DNA from: Oscillospiraceae bacterium
GTDB taxonomy: Bacteria > Bacillota > Clostridia > Oscillospirales > Ruminococcaceae
Assembly: GCA_028689635.1 (NCBI GenBank)
Contig: JAQVCU010000008.1
Span: 1 to 49,491 of the forward strand
Direction of reading: 5' to 3'
DNA length: 49,491 bases
Shown: positions 1 to 9,506 of the stretch, piece by piece
How positions within the stretch are numbered: the stretch's first letter is position 1
How the letters are laid out: the number at the start of each line of letters is the position of its first letter
The notes under the pieces: generated by a model
What the model saw: only the letters and a program-made list of their open reading frames with translations
Told to the model about the DNA's origin: nothing
Databases searched by the model: none
Translations under genes and position numbers: made by a program

Positions 1-179
1 GGCAGGCGCGCGGCAGCGTCCGTCTCCTGAAAATATTTTTCCGCCTGAAGGGCCCTTTTCCATTTGGGAGAAGGGCCCTTATCTTTGCGGCACCGCCGGA
101 AAATCACCCCGAAAATCATCCCGCCAATCACCCCGAGGATGATGACAGCGGGAAGGGGGCCCGAGTAAAATAAGATCAC
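1..179 (-). CDS. Partial membrane protein, cut by window edge
   Basis: An open frame on the minus strand runs from a GTG at 179-177 to the window edge without a stop. It encodes about 59 residues: a short N-terminus, one hydrophobic segment at about residues 9-28 (LPAVIILGVIGGMIFGVIF), then a basic, charged stretch typical of a cytoplasmic tail. The pattern of one membrane helix followed by a polar, charged region looks like real coding sequence. I do not recognise the family. The start is uncertain, because the only good Shine-Dalgarno-like GGAGG lies about 22 bases upstream. It is divergent from the lipoprotein gene at 246. Confidence 0.5.
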   Translation of the reverse strand, partial: MILFYSGPLPAVIILGVIGGMIFGVIFRRCRKDKGPSPKWKRALQAEKYFQETDAAARL

Positions 180-245
180 AAGGCAGGGGCCGGCGCGACG
201 GCCTCCAAGCGGCTTTGAAACAAAACGAAACAGGAGGGACAGACA

Positions 246-647
246 ATGAAACAAAGTACGAAACGTCTGCTGGCGCTGCTTTTCGCTCTCATCTTGACCC
301 TGGGGCTCACAGGCTGCGCAGGCGGCAACAAGAAAAATATCGTAGGTACCTGGGAGCTGGCCGATGACGCGGGCAGCACCTACGGTTTTGGCGTTCGCTT
401 TGAAAAAGACGGAAGCTTTTTCTTCTCGGGTTCCAGCGACGCCGAAAGCGAAGAGGAGCTGCAGGAGGCCTTTGAGGCCATGGAGATGCTCTATTCCATC
501 AGCTATAAGGTGAAAAGCGACACGGAGCTGGAGATCACCCAGAAGATCTTTGGCGGCCTGGGCGGAAAAGAAGTTACCGTGGTTTCCTACTCTCTGGACG
601 GCGACGTTCTTATTTTGGACGGGGCCACCTACCACCGGGCGTCTTAA
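246..647 (+). CDS. Small lipoprotein with lipocalin-like fold
   Basis: The 133-residue protein begins with a lipoprotein signal peptide: KR at residues 6-7, a hydrophobic core, and the lipobox LTGC with the lipidated cysteine at 24. The mature part starts with a VGTW motif and has alternating beta strands ending in GDVLILDG and a Y-H-R tail. This matches the general pattern of small lipocalin-like or DUF5640-type secreted domains found in Clostridia. It should be anchored on the outer face of the membrane. The start has a good Shine-Dalgarno (caggaggga at 231-239). A terminator follows at 711-742, so it is probably monocistronic. The function is unknown. Confidence 0.8.
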   Translation: MKQSTKRLLALLFALILTLGLTGCAGGNKKNIVGTWELADDAGSTYGFGVRFEKDGSFFFSGSSDAESEEELQEAFEAMEMLYSISYKVKSDTELEITQKIFGGLGGKEVTVVSYSLDGDVLILDGATYHRAS

Positions 648-710
648 GCGATTTTCCGCGCCAGGGAGGGCGGGAGCCTGTCCAAAGGGCGCAGCATAAA
701 ATTGCAATCA

Positions 711-742
711 AAAAGCGGGGCCTTTAAGGCTCCGCTTTTTTT
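711..742 (+). terminator. Rho-independent terminator after lipoprotein gene
   Basis: The stem AAAAGCGGGGCC pairs with GGCTCCGCTTTT across a 5-base loop, with one G-T pair, and is followed by a run of T. It ends the lipoprotein transcript. Confidence 0.85.
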
Positions 743-864
743 GCGCGGGGAAAAGCCGCCCCGCCTTCGGAAAGCCGGGGGCGCCGCGCCAAAGCCATGG
801 AGATTCTGCCGGGAGGCGCTTGGCCCCCGAAAGGAAGAGACGCGCCAAAAACGACGGATTTTTA

Positions 865-893
865 TTGTGCTGTCGGCATAGACTTGTTATAAT
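865..893 (+). promoter_or_regulatory. Probable sigma-A promoter of the tepA operon
   Basis: TTGTGC (865-870) and a perfect TATAAT (888-893) are separated by 17 bases. The -10 carries the extended TG (TGT-TATAAT). The promoter lies in the 380-base gene-free stretch 648-1026, which otherwise holds only the terminator at 711-742. This leaves a leader of about 125 bases before tepA. Confidence 0.65.
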
Positions 894-1026
894 GATCATA
901 TAGCCATGCCCAGCGGCTGCACAGACGCCGGGCGGGCTCTGTTGCCATTTGCTTTTTTGCGGCGTTTTGTATAAACGCGGCCTTCCCGCGCAGACTACCG
1001 GAAACGGCGGAAAAGGGGGAAAGCAT

Positions 1027-1773
1027 ATGGAAGAAGAAAAACAAGGCCGGGAGGAAGAAAAGGGCGACGGCCCGGAAGTGGATGAGCAGACCCGGCAGAT
1101 CATCGAGACCGGCTCTGTCACCGGCAAAAAGGGCAAACACATCATCCACTGCCTGACGGTGATCGGGCAGGTGGAGGGGCATTATATTCTGCCCTCCCAA
1201 AACAAAACGACCAAATATGAGCACGTGATCCCGCAGCTGGTGGCCATTGAACAGGATCCCGAAATCGAGGGGCTGCTGATCATCCTCAATACGGTGGGCG
1301 GCGATGTGGAAGCCGGGCTGGCTATTGCAGAGCTTGTTTCCACCATGAAAAAGCCCACGGTCTCCCTGGTGCTCGGCGGTGGACATTCCATCGGGGTGCC
1401 CCTGGCCTGCAGCGCAAAATACTCGCTGATCGCGCCCTCCGCCACCATGACAGTGCACCCGGTGCGCATGAACGGCATGGTGCTGGGCGTGCCGCAGACC
1501 TTATCCTATTTTGAAAAAATGCAGGACCGCATCACCCGCTTTGTCACCGACAACTCTGCCATTGGGAAGGAACGCTTTCGGGAGCTGATGATGACTACGG
1601 GGGAGCTGATCATGGACGTGGGGACGGTGTTGGACGGCGCGGACGCGGTAAAGGAAGGCCTCATCGACGAATTGGGCGGCCTTTCCAGGGCGGTGGAAAA
1701 ACTTTACGAGCTCATCGAGGGGCAGGGAAAAAAGAGCCGCGGCCGGAAAAGCCCCCGGACAAAGGGGGCGTAG
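1027..1773 (+). CDS. tepA: ClpP-family serine protease TepA (YmfB)
   Basis: A ClpP-fold protein of 248 residues, the size of the TepA/YmfB branch. The nucleophile lies in [11 protein letters not shown] (Ser121) and the catalytic His in TVHPVR (His144). TepA was named for enhancing protein translocation in Bacillus; the family is thought to act as a cytosolic peptidase at the membrane. I chose ATG 1027 over an upstream in-frame ATG at 949 because it has a Shine-Dalgarno (gggggaaag) and because the extra residues look non-coding. The N-terminus is an acidic/basic, low-complexity tail. The neighbours ylzJ and spoIIIE are the same as in Bacillus subtilis. Confidence 0.9.
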   Translation: MEEEKQGREEEKGDGPEVDEQTRQIIETGSVTGKKGKHIIHCLTVIGQVEGHYILPSQNKTTKYEHVIPQLVAIEQDPEIEGLLIILNTVGGDVEAGLAIAELVSTMKKPTVSLVLGGGHSIGVPLACSAKYSLIAPSATMTVHPVRMNGMVLGVPQTLSYFEKMQDRITRFVTDNSAIGKERFRELMMTTGELIMDVGTVLDGADAVKEGLIDELGGLSRAVEKLYELIEGQGKKSRGRKSPRTKGA

Positions 1774-1776
1774 CCG

Positions 1777-2022
1777 ATGCTGCACACCATCATTGCGCAG
1801 GAGTTTATCTGGGGCGGCGAGACGGCGGCAAGGCCCGAATGCGTCCGCATCTGCCAGGGCTACCTGGAGGGCGTGCGGGAGGGGGAGGCACTGGTCGTCT
1901 CCCGGCTTATCGCCACAGACCCGTCCCTGTATCTGGATCCGCGATATGCGCCGGGCGCGCGCTGGCGGGGGCCGGAAGGGGCGGAGGAAAAACAGCAGGA
2001 TCCGGTGGGGCGTTATTCATAA
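1777..2022 (+). CDS. YlzJ-like protein
   Basis: An 81-residue protein starting 3 bases after tepA. The start MLHTIIAQEFIW and the later LIATDPSLYLDP resemble the YlzJ family, which begins with a similar ILYT-x-x-PQE motif and has a conserved STDP-x-x(F/Y)L segment. In Bacillus subtilis ylzJ lies between tepA and spoIIIE, so the context supports the call. The function is unknown. The proline/glycine-rich C-terminal third is less conserved. No strong Shine-Dalgarno is visible; it is probably translationally coupled to tepA. Confidence 0.7.
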   Translation: MLHTIIAQEFIWGGETAARPECVRICQGYLEGVREGEALVVSRLIATDPSLYLDPRYAPGARWRGPEGAEEKQQDPVGRYS

Positions 2023-2054
2023 GCCCCGCCGTACATAGTGACGGAGGAATTGAC

Positions 2055-2921
2055 ATGAATTTTTTTGACGCGGTTATCCAGGGCATCGTGCAGGGGCTGA
2101 CGGAGTTCCTCCCGGTGTCCAGTTCGGGGCATCTTTCGCTGGTGCAGCACTTTACCGGGCGCTCCGGCGAAACGGGGGCCATGTTTTCCGTCCTGCTGCA
2201 TTTTGGCACCCTTGTTGCGGTGTTTGTGGCGTTTTTCCCCACCATCCGAGATCTGGCTGTGGAATTTTTCCGCATGCTGGGGGATCTGTTTACCGGGAAG
2301 TTCACCTGGAAAGGACAGACGCCGCCGCGGAGGATGATCTTTATGCTCCTGTTGGCCCTGCTTCCCTTGGGGGCGGCCTATTTGATCAAAGATTTTTACG
2401 CGGCCTTTTCCGAGGACGGCGATATCCTGGTGGAAGGGTGCTGTTTTTTGGTGACGGCGGCGCTGCTGTTTTTGGCCGACCGGGTGCGCAAAGGGGATAA
2501 GGACGCCGCCGGCATGAAGCCCGGCGACGCGCTGGCGGTGGGCGTCGCCCAGGCCCTGGCGCCGATGCCCGGGATCTCCCGCTCCGGCTCTACCATCGCC
2601 GTAGGGCTGATGATGGGGCTTTCCCGGGAATACGCCGTGGCCTTTTCCTTCATTTTAGGCATACCCGCCGTGCTGGCTGCCAACCTTCTGGAATTTAAGG
2701 ACGCGTTGGCGGCGGGCTCCGAAGTCTCCCTGCCGGTGCTGCTGGTGGGAATGGCGGTTTCCGGTATCGTTGGCTTTTTTGCCATCAAAATGGTAAAATG
2801 GCTGGTGAAGACCGATCATTTTGAAATATTCGCCTGGTATACGCTGATCCTCGGGATCCTGACGGTAGGCGTCGGGATCTATGAATTGGCGGTGGGGCAT
2901 CCGCTGACGCTGTTTTCCTGA
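2055..2921 (+). CDS. uppP: Undecaprenyl-diphosphatase UppP (BacA)
   Basis: An integral membrane enzyme of 288 residues that dephosphorylates undecaprenyl diphosphate, recycling the lipid carrier for peptidoglycan and teichoic acid synthesis; overexpression gives bacitracin resistance. Both family signatures are present: LTEFLPVSSSGHL near the N-terminus, and PGISRSGSTI in the second half with the catalytic serine/arginine. About seven to eight hydrophobic segments are visible. The start ATG 2055 has the Shine-Dalgarno acggagga. A longer in-frame ORF reaches back to 1839, but that part overlaps the ylzJ-like gene in another frame and is not credible as protein. Confidence 0.95.
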   Translation: MNFFDAVIQGIVQGLTEFLPVSSSGHLSLVQHFTGRSGETGAMFSVLLHFGTLVAVFVAFFPTIRDLAVEFFRMLGDLFTGKFTWKGQTPPRRMIFMLLLALLPLGAAYLIKDFYAAFSEDGDILVEGCCFLVTAALLFLADRVRKGDKDAAGMKPGDALAVGVAQALAPMPGISRSGSTIAVGLMMGLSREYAVAFSFILGIPAVLAANLLEFKDALAAGSEVSLPVLLVGMAVSGIVGFFAIKMVKWLVKTDHFEIFAWYTLILGILTVGVGIYELAVGHPLTLFS

Positions 2922-2981
2922 CGGCGTCCCCGAGGGCCTCAAAAACTTCAGCCGCGCGGCGGCAGAATAGGATGTACATAA

Positions 2982-5543
2982 ATGGCAGCGAAAACAACTT
3001 CTAAAACGACAACCCGAAAAACCGGTGCGGCGCCCAAAAAGAGGGGACGCCCTTCCGCAAAGGAGACGGCCCAGGCCAAGAAAAAGGCGGAGGCCGAAGC
3101 GCGCTCCCGCCGCCAATTGTGGGCGGTGATCCTTTTTGCCGCGGGCCTGTTTTTCTTTTTTGTTACGCTGATCCCCGGGGATGGCGGCTGGGAATGGCTC
3201 CATACGGCGTTTTACGGCCTGTTTGGCTGGTGTTCCTTCCTCATCGCCCCGGCGTTTATCTATATCGCCGTCATGGCGGCGATGGATAAGCCCATGGGCT
3301 CGGTGGGGCATAAGGTGTGGCAGAGCTTCGCGCTGATCACCCTCATCTGCGGCGCCACCCAGATCTTCAGCTCCGCCGCCTTTGAAGCGGAGGACTTTGT
3401 GGACGGGGTCAAGCAGCTTTACAAGCTGGGCACCCAGCTGAAGGGCGGCGGCCTGGCGGCGGGGATCGTGGGCGTCCCGCTGCTCAGCTTCGGCAAGACG
3501 GGGGCCGCCGTTACCATTATCCTGCTGATCTTTATCTTTGTGATGATCCTCACCGGGGCCACGCTGCTGGATCTGATCCGCGGCGCCAGCCGCCCGGTAA
3601 AAAGGATGGAGCAGGCCTATATTGAGCGGGTGGAGGAAAAAAACCAGCCGCCGCGCTTTAATATCGACGTGCCGCTGACCGAGGAGAGCGCCCCGGCGGC
3701 GGAGGAGCCCGCTGCGGCCTCTCCGCGCCAAAACGAAGCGGCGGAAGCCGCCCGCCTTGCAAGGGAAAAGCTGCTGGAAACGGCGGCAGGCGCCCGCGTA
3801 CCGGCAGAGAAAAAAGAAGAATCTCGCCGGACGGAGCCCCAGATCGACGATATCCTGCAGCGAATGAAAGAGGAAAAGCAGCCCTCCCTGCCGGATCCCG
3901 TCCCGGAACCGACCCCCGCCCCGGAGCTTTCCGACGAGGAAACGCCGGAGGAGGACGGATCCCTGGAAGGGGAACTGGCGGAGGCTTTTGCCGGGGAGGA
4001 ATCGGAGGAGGCCCCGCCGGAAAACGACCTGCAGGAAATGGAACCAGCGGAGAGCTATATCTATCCGCCCTCCTACCTGCTGCGGGAGGTGGAGCGCCGG
4101 CAGGATGAGGACATGGACGAAGAGTTTAAAGCCAACGCCCAGCTGCTCACCGACACTCTGGCCAGCTTTGGCGTGCAGGCCCGCATCATCGATATTTCCC
4201 GGGGGCCTTCGGTCACCCGGTATGAGCTGCAGCCCTCCGCCGGGGTGAAGATCAGCAAGATCACCAATCTGGCGGACGACATTGCCCTGAACCTGGCGGC
4301 CTCCGGGGTGCGCATCGAAGCGCCGATCCCCAACAAGGCGGCGGTGGGCATTGAGGTACCCAACAAGATCACCAGCATGGTCCAGATCCGGGAGATCATC
4401 GATTCCCCTGAATTCAAAAATGCCCAGAGCCGGGTGACCATGTGCCTCGGTCGGGATATTGCCGGAAAGGTCTGCGTGGCGGATATATCCAAAATGCCCC
4501 ATATGCTCATCGCCGGCGCCACGGGTTCCGGTAAATCGGTGTGCATCAACTCGATCATCATGAGTATTTTGTATAAGGCAACCCCTGATGAGGTGCGCCT
4601 TTTGATGGTGGACCCCAAGGTGGTGGAGCTGGGCGTCTACAACGGGATCCCCCATTTGCTGGTGCCGGTGGTCACCGATCCGCGCAAAGCGGCGGGAGCC
4701 CTTAACTGGGCGGTGAGCGAGATGCTGGGCCGCTACAAGAAGTTTGCGGATAACGGCGTGCGGGATATCCGCGGTTACAATGAGCTGGCCCAGGAGCAGC
4801 CGGAGCGCGGCCTTGCCCGCCTGCCCCAGGTGGTCATCATCATCGACGAGCTGGCCGACCTGATGATCGCCGCCCAGAACGAGGTGGAGGACGCCATCTG
4901 CCGCCTGGCCCAGATGGCCCGCGCCGCAGGCATGCATCTGGTCATCGCCACCCAGCGGCCTTCGGTGGACGTCATCACCGGCGTGATCAAGGCCAACATC
5001 CCCAGCCGCATTGCCTTTGCCGTATCCTCCCAGGTGGATTCCAGAACCATTTTGGACGCCGGAGGGGCGGAAAAGCTGCTGGGCAAGGGCGATATGCTGT
5101 TCCTGCCCATGGGCCAGAGCAAGCCGGTTCGGATCCAGGGCTGTTTTGTCAGCGATAAAGAAGTGGAAAAGGTCACGGCCTTTATCAAGGGCACAGCCAA
5201 AGCGGAATATGACGACGAGATCCTTCAGGAGATCGAGCGGCAGGCCGCTCAGGAAAAAGGTTCCGGCAAGGGCCAGGACGGCGGGGGCTTCGACGATCAG
5301 GACGACCTGCTGCCCGCCGCCATCGAATGCGTGGTGGAGCTGGGACAGGCTTCTACCTCCCTGCTGCAGAGAAAGTTTAAGCTGGGTTACTCCCGGGCGG
5401 CACGGCTGGTGGACGCCATGGAAGAGCGGGGGATCGTAGGCCCCTTTGAAGGCAGCCGTCCCCGGCAGGTGCTCATCACCCGCCAGCAGTGGCTGGAAAT
5501 GAAAATGCGGCAGGATTCCGAAGGAGTCCCCGAGGAGATATGA
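2982..5543 (+). CDS. spoIIIE: DNA translocase SpoIIIE/FtsK
   Basis: An 853-residue DNA pump. A lysine-rich N-terminus precedes four membrane segments (about residues 46-200). A long acidic, proline-rich linker follows (about 210-360), then the alpha/beta motor domain with Walker A GATGSGKS at 512-519 and Walker B VVIIIDEL near 617-624. A C-terminal winged-helix gamma domain (from [14 protein letters not shown]) reads KOPS/SRS-type sequences. It moves chromosomal DNA across the division or sporulation septum. The tepA-ylzJ-spoIIIE order is the Bacillus one, with uppP inserted. One such gene often serves both FtsK and SpoIIIE roles, so its retention says nothing about whether sporulation survives. 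Confidence 0.93.
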   Translation: MAAKTTSKTTTRKTGAAPKKRGRPSAKETAQAKKKAEAEARSRRQLWAVILFAAGLFFFFVTLIPGDGGWEWLHTAFYGLFGWCSFLIAPAFIYIAVMAAMDKPMGSVGHKVWQSFALITLICGATQIFSSAAFEAEDFVDGVKQLYKLGTQLKGGGLAAGIVGVPLLSFGKTGAAVTIILLIFIFVMILTGATLLDLIRGASRPVKRMEQAYIERVEEKNQPPRFNIDVPLTEESAPAAEEPAAASPRQNEAAEAARLAREKLLETAAGARVPAEKKEESRRTEPQIDDILQRMKEEKQPSLPDPVPEPTPAPELSDEETPEEDGSLEGELAEAFAGEESEEAPPENDLQEMEPAESYIYPPSYLLREVERRQDEDMDEEFKANAQLLTDTLASFGVQARIIDISRGPSVTRYELQPSAGVKISKITNLADDIALNLAASGVRIEAPIPNKAAVGIEVPNKITSMVQIREIIDSPEFKNAQSRVTMCLGRDIAGKVCVADISKMPHMLIAGATGSGKSVCINSIIMSILYKATPDEVRLLMVDPKVVELGVYNGIPHLLVPVVTDPRKAAGALNWAVSEMLGRYKKFADNGVRDIRGYNELAQEQPERGLARLPQVVIIIDELADLMIAAQNEVEDAICRLAQMARAAGMHLVIATQRPSVDVITGVIKANIPSRIAFAVSSQVDSRTILDAGGAEKLLGKGDMLFLPMGQSKPVRIQGCFVSDKEVEKVTAFIKGTAKAEYDDEILQEIERQAAQEKGSGKGQDGGGFDDQDDLLPAAIECVVELGQASTSLLQRKFKLGYSRAARLVDAMEERGIVGPFEGSRPRQVLITRQQWLEMKMRQDSEGVPEEI

Positions 5544-5593
5544 CGCCGAAGAAAAGGCGCGCGGCGCTTTTTTCGGCCCGATGAGGAGGAAAC

Positions 5594-7489
5594 ATGTCGG
5601 GATTTTTGCCCATATCCAAAAAAGAGATGGAAGAGCGCGGCTGGGACGCGGTGGATTTTGCCTGTGTGACGGGGGACGCCTATGTGGATCACCCCAGTTT
5701 TGGCATGGCGATCCTTTCCCGGCTGCTGGAAGACGAAGGTTACCGGGTGGGGATCATCGCCCAGCCGGATTGGCGCAGCGGACGGGATTTTATGGTGTTT
5801 GGACAGCCTAAACTGGGCTTTCTCATCAACGGCGGCAACATCGACAGCATGGTGGCCCATTATACGGCGGCCCGCCGCCGCCGCAGCACCGACGCCTATT
5901 CGCCGGGAAACAAGGCGGGGCTGCGCCCCGACCGCGCCGTGACGGTGTACGCCAGAAAAGCGCGGGAATGCTATCCCGGGGTGCCGGTGATCATCGGCGG
6001 CCTGGAAGCTTCCCTGCGGCGTTTTGCCCACTACGACTACTGGGACGACAAAGTGCGTCCCTCGGTGCTTGTCGATTCCGGCGCGGATCTGCTCTCCTAC
6101 GGCATGGGGGAGCGCCAGACCCTGGAGATCGCCCGCCGTTTGGCGGCGGGGGAGGATATCGCTTCCATGACGGATATCCGCGGCACCTGTTATCTCTCGC
6201 CACAGCCGCCGTCCATTCCGGGGGCTCTTTCCTGCGCTTCCTATGAAAAGGTGGCGGAAAACCGCCAAAGCTATGCCAAGGCGTTTCTCACGCAGTTTAA
6301 CGAGCAGGACGCCATCAGCGGCCAGACGGTGATCCAAAAGCACGGCGAGCGCTATCTGGTGCAAAACCCGCCGGCGCTTCCCCTGGAGCAGGAGGAGCTG
6401 GACCGGGTGTTCGAGCTCCCCTATGAAAAATATTATCATCCCTCCTACGAAAAGGTGGGCGGCGTGCCCGCCATTGAGGAGGTGGAGTTTTCCATCATCC
6501 ACAACCGCGGCTGTTTTGGCAACTGCAATTTCTGTTCCATTGCCAGCCACCAGGGACGCCGGGTCACCTGCCGCAGTATGGATTCCGTCCTGCGGGAGGC
6601 GGAGAAAATGACGCGGAACCCGCGGTTTAAAGGCTATATCCACGATGTGGGCGGGCCTACGGCAAATTTCCGCCGCCCCTCCTGCCAAAAACAGCTGAAA
6701 GCGGGCCTGTGCAAAGGGAAAAAGTGCCTGGCGCCGCGGCCCTGTCCCGCCCTGGAAGCGGATCATTCCGAATATCTGGAGCTGTTGCGCCGCCTGCGGG
6801 CTCTGCCCAGAGTAAAGCGGGTGTTCATCCGTTCCGGAATCCGCTTTGACTACCTGATGGAGGACAAAAACGGGGCGTTCTTTGAAGAGCTGGTGAAATA
6901 CCACGTCAGCGGACAGCTGAAGGTGGCGCCGGAACATTGCTCCGCCCCTGTGCTGGATAAAATGGGCAAACCCCATATCGAAACTTACGACCGCTTTTCC
7001 AAAAAGTTCTACGAGCTTACCAAAAAGGTGGGCAAGGAGCAGTACCTGGTGCCCTATCTGATGTCGTCCCACCCGGGCTCCACCATGAAGGACGCCGTTA
7101 CGGTGGCGCTGTATCTCAAACGGCACAACGTCCGGCCGGAACAGGTGCAGGATTTTTACCCCACGCCGGGGACGGTATCCACCTGCATGTTCCATACGGG
7201 GCTGGATCCGTTTACCATGGAGCCGGTGTATGTGCCAAAAGACCCTTCAGAGAAAGCCATGCAGCGGGCGCTGCTGCAATATTACCGGCCGGAAAACCGT
7301 CGGTTGGTGGCGCAGGCTCTGCGGGCCGCCGGCCGGGAGGATCTCATCGGCGCGGGGGCGCAGTGCCTGATCCCGCCGGAGCCGGGCAGCCGGAAAGCCG
7401 CCCCCGCTCCCGCGGCGGCAGTGAAAAAGAGCCGTTACAGCGGCTCTGGGCGGCAGAAGAAAAAAACAGACATCGGGAGGAAACGCTGA
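5594..7489 (+). CDS. YgiQ-family radical SAM protein
   Basis: A 631-residue UPF0313/YgiQ protein. The radical SAM cluster motif is CFGNCNFC, with Cys307, Cys311 and Cys314 as ligands. An N-terminal half with motifs such as GGNIDSMVAHYTA and IIGGLEASLRRFAHYDYWD is characteristic of the family, and a C-terminal DUF3362-like part contains QVQDFYPTPGTVSTCM. The tail is basic and low in complexity. The substrate is unknown; the family is widespread in anaerobes. The start ATG 5594 has a Shine-Dalgarno (gatgaggagg). The stop abuts the next gene's start directly, implying co-transcription and coupling. Confidence 0.92.
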   Translation: MSGFLPISKKEMEERGWDAVDFACVTGDAYVDHPSFGMAILSRLLEDEGYRVGIIAQPDWRSGRDFMVFGQPKLGFLINGGNIDSMVAHYTAARRRRSTDAYSPGNKAGLRPDRAVTVYARKARECYPGVPVIIGGLEASLRRFAHYDYWDDKVRPSVLVDSGADLLSYGMGERQTLEIARRLAAGEDIASMTDIRGTCYLSPQPPSIPGALSCASYEKVAENRQSYAKAFLTQFNEQDAISGQTVIQKHGERYLVQNPPALPLEQEELDRVFELPYEKYYHPSYEKVGGVPAIEEVEFSIIHNRGCFGNCNFCSIASHQGRRVTCRSMDSVLREAEKMTRNPRFKGYIHDVGGPTANFRRPSCQKQLKAGLCKGKKCLAPRPCPALEADHSEYLELLRRLRALPRVKRVFIRSGIRFDYLMEDKNGAFFEELVKYHVSGQLKVAPEHCSAPVLDKMGKPHIETYDRFSKKFYELTKKVGKEQYLVPYLMSSHPGSTMKDAVTVALYLKRHNVRPEQVQDFYPTPGTVSTCMFHTGLDPFTMEPVYVPKDPSEKAMQRALLQYYRPENRRLVAQALRAAGREDLIGAGAQCLIPPEPGSRKAAPAPAAAVKKSRYSGSGRQKKKTDIGRKR

Positions 7490-8431
7490 ATGGCGGCAAG
7501 ACGCAAAAAATTATCGCAGAAAAAACTGATCGGGATCATCGCTTTTGTGGTACTGTGCCTGGTGGTCAGCGTTGGAGAGCTTACCGGCGCGGAGTGGATC
7601 CCAAGCTGGAGCGAGCTGTTCGGCGCGGCGGAATTGACAGACACGCCGCCCAAAACGGACGGGGACGCCGTGGTCATGCGGGTGCTGGACGTGGGGCAGG
7701 GCGAGAGCGTGCTGATCCAGACCAAAGAGAAAAACGTCCTCATCGACGCTGCGGAGAAGGGCGAGGCCCCGGGGATCATCAGCTATCTGGAAGAATGCGG
7801 CGTGAAAAAGCTGGATCTGGTCATTGCCACCCATCCTCATGCCGACCACATCGGCGGCATGGCAGGCGTGCTGGAAGCAATTCCCGCTGACGAAGTGATC
7901 ATGCCGAAGCTGCCCCGCAGCATGACGCCTACCACCTCTGCTTATACCAAAATGCTTGCGGCCATTGAGGATGGCGGCTGCAAAGCCACCTATGCCCAGC
8001 CCGGTATGCAATACGACCTGGGCAGCGGCGCAGTGCTGATCGTGGAAGGGCCGGTGGACAGCTACGACGATCTCAACAGCTGGTCGGTGGTGTCCCGCGT
8101 CGTCTACGGTTCCACGGCCTTTCTGGTGACGGGGGACGCGGAAAAGGACGCCGAAGAGGATCTTGTCGCTTCCGGCGCGGATCTTTCCGCCGACGTGTTG
8201 GTGCTGGGACACCACGGCAGCAGCACCAGCAGCTGCCAAAGCTTTTTGAACGCGGTAAAGCCCCGGTACGCCGCCATCACCTGCGGCCTTGACAACGACT
8301 ACGGGCATCCCCACGCCGAGACCGTCGAGCGGCTGGATAAAATGGGCATCGAATATTACCGGACCGACCTGCAGGGAGCCATTACGTTTCAAAGCGACGG
8401 CACGGACATTACCGTAGCCATCGCCAAGTGA
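7490..8431 (+). CDS. ComEC-like metallo-beta-lactamase hydrolase, membrane-anchored
   Basis: 313 residues. An N-terminal hydrophobic segment (about 11-28) acts as an anchor or uncleaved signal. A beta-lactamase-fold domain of the ComEC/Rec2 C-terminal type follows, with VLDVGQGES at the start of the fold and the metal motif HPHADH (His115, His117, Asp119, His120). Later histidines lie in GHHGSSTS, and a final GHPHAETVERL. Such stand-alone proteins lack the ComEC channel. They are predicted extracytoplasmic hydrolases, possibly nucleases or phosphodiesterases. A DUF3006 gene follows, a known association. Confidence 0.88.
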   Translation: MAARRKKLSQKKLIGIIAFVVLCLVVSVGELTGAEWIPSWSELFGAAELTDTPPKTDGDAVVMRVLDVGQGESVLIQTKEKNVLIDAAEKGEAPGIISYLEECGVKKLDLVIATHPHADHIGGMAGVLEAIPADEVIMPKLPRSMTPTTSAYTKMLAAIEDGGCKATYAQPGMQYDLGSGAVLIVEGPVDSYDDLNSWSVVSRVVYGSTAFLVTGDAEKDAEEDLVASGADLSADVLVLGHHGSSTSSCQSFLNAVKPRYAAITCGLDNDYGHPHAETVERLDKMGIEYYRTDLQGAITFQSDGTDITVAIAK

Positions 8432-8442
8432 GGAGGACGATT

Positions 8443-8661
8443 ATGGACTATTGGGTGATCGACCGGCTGGAGGGCCGTTTCGCCGTCTGCGAGCACGGGG
8501 ACAACATGGAGAACCTGCCCAGGGATCTTCTGCCGGAGAGAATACGGGAAGGGGACTGCCTGACGCGGGAAGCGGACGGAACTTTCCGGGTGGACGACGA
8601 GGAGACCGAACGCCGCCGGGAGCAAAACTTCCGTCAGATGAAGAAGATATTTGGAGAATAA
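8443..8661 (+). CDS. DUF3006 domain protein
   Basis: A 72-residue acidic cytosolic protein. It matches the DUF3006 pattern: VIDRLEG-x-FAVCE near the start, then LPRDLLPE, the segment REGDCLT, and a C-terminal charged helix with ERRREQNF and a final MKKIF. Genes of this family regularly follow stand-alone ComEC-like metallo-beta-lactamase genes, as here. The role is not known. ATG 8443 is chosen because it sits 5 bases after a perfect aggagga (8431-8437); an in-frame GTG at 8428 would overlap the previous stop. Confidence 0.85.
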   Translation: MDYWVIDRLEGRFAVCEHGDNMENLPRDLLPERIREGDCLTREADGTFRVDDEETERRREQNFRQMKKIFGE

Positions 8662-8695
8662 CGCCGGGCGGCACCGTCCGGACGGAGGACTGCGC

Positions 8696-9190
8696 ATGCT
8701 GAGGATCCATCGGATCTACCGGAAAAACGAAAAGGTCATCGTCATAGAGCCGCTGAACAAAAAAGGAAAATGGCTCTGGATCGTTCTGGCCGTTTTGCTG
8801 GCGGCAGCGGCGGCGGTGTTGTTCTGGGGGACGGGAGGAAACCTGACCGGGGCGGATAAATACATCCGCCGGTGCGCGGAAAGGTCTTTGCCGGTCTCCA
8901 TGGACGGCGTTTTGTTGGACGGGGAACAATCTGCGCAGGCGGCCCGGCTGGTGGACGCGTTGTCTTGGCAGAAAACCGGCGGGGTGGAAAAACCGCAGGG
9001 CATCGTGTTGGATTACGGCGAGGAGGGCGTGACGCTCGTCATCGGCATGGGGGAGAAAAACACGGTGATCTGGGCGCAGACCGAAAAACGGATGGGAAGC
9101 CCCCGGTGCTACCTGGCCCCAGCCTCCCTGTGGCGGGAGCTTGCCGCCTGGCGGGAGGAAAATCTCTCCGGCGCGGCCCCTGGGGCGTAA
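8696..9190 (+). CDS. Unrecognised single-pass membrane protein
   Basis: 164 residues. A basic N-terminus (RIHRIYRKNEK) and a KKGK just before the membrane helix (about residues 24-42) predict an N-in orientation with an extracellular domain of about 120 residues. That domain has no motif I recognise; it contains GIVLDYGEEGVTLVIG and a YLAPASLW segment. The start ATG 8696 has an acggagga Shine-Dalgarno. It is the last gene of the ygiQ/ComEC-like/DUF3006 run and is followed by a terminator at 9209-9244. It may work with the extracytoplasmic hydrolase, but this is inference from position only. Confidence 0.7.
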   Translation: MLRIHRIYRKNEKVIVIEPLNKKGKWLWIVLAVLLAAAAAVLFWGTGGNLTGADKYIRRCAERSLPVSMDGVLLDGEQSAQAARLVDALSWQKTGGVEKPQGIVLDYGEEGVTLVIGMGEKNTVIWAQTEKRMGSPRCYLAPASLWRELAAWREENLSGAAPGA

Positions 9191-9208
9191 CTGTTTTTAA
9201 AATTAGCG

Positions 9209-9244
9209 GCGGGGCCTGCGGAAAAACGCGGGCCCCGCTTTTTT
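9209..9244 (+). terminator. Rho-independent terminator
   Basis: GCGGGGCC pairs with GGCCCCGC, extended inside by GCG/CGC around an A-rich loop, and is followed by six T. It ends the transcript containing the 8696 gene. The rest of the gene-free stretch 9191-9506 holds the promoter at 9425-9453 and nothing else recognisable. Confidence 0.85.
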
Positions 9245-9424
9245 GCAGGTCTCTTCGGCAGTTGACAGGCCGCGGAAGGGAAAAGGCAGAGCGGCCCATG
9301 GGAGGCCTGCCTATCGTCCCGCGAGGGCGGAAAAACAGGAGCGAAGGGTCCTGATCCGCCCGCCAAACGCGAAGGGAACGTTTATTTTAGCCCCTTTCCG
9401 GCCCTTTGTCTGCGGTTTTGTCTG

Positions 9425-9453
9425 TTGCGTTTTCCCCCGTTCGCCGCTATAAT
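9425..9453 (+). promoter_or_regulatory. Probable sigma-A promoter of the DUF554 gene
   Basis: TTGCGT (9425-9430), a 17-base spacer and a perfect TATAAT (9448-9453) lie about 50 bases before the start of the DUF554 gene, directly downstream of a terminator-containing region. Confidence 0.65.
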
Positions 9454-9506
9454 GTGAAGCAGGAAAAGGCGCCTTTGGAGCGCCGCCGGAGGAAGGGCGC
9501 GGATTT

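Noticed and set aside
2655-4937. A 760-codon open frame on the minus strand opposite spoIIIE
   Set aside because: It is a GC-rich antisense shadow; its translation is rich in H, R, G and D with no motif, while the plus strand encodes an obvious SpoIIIE.
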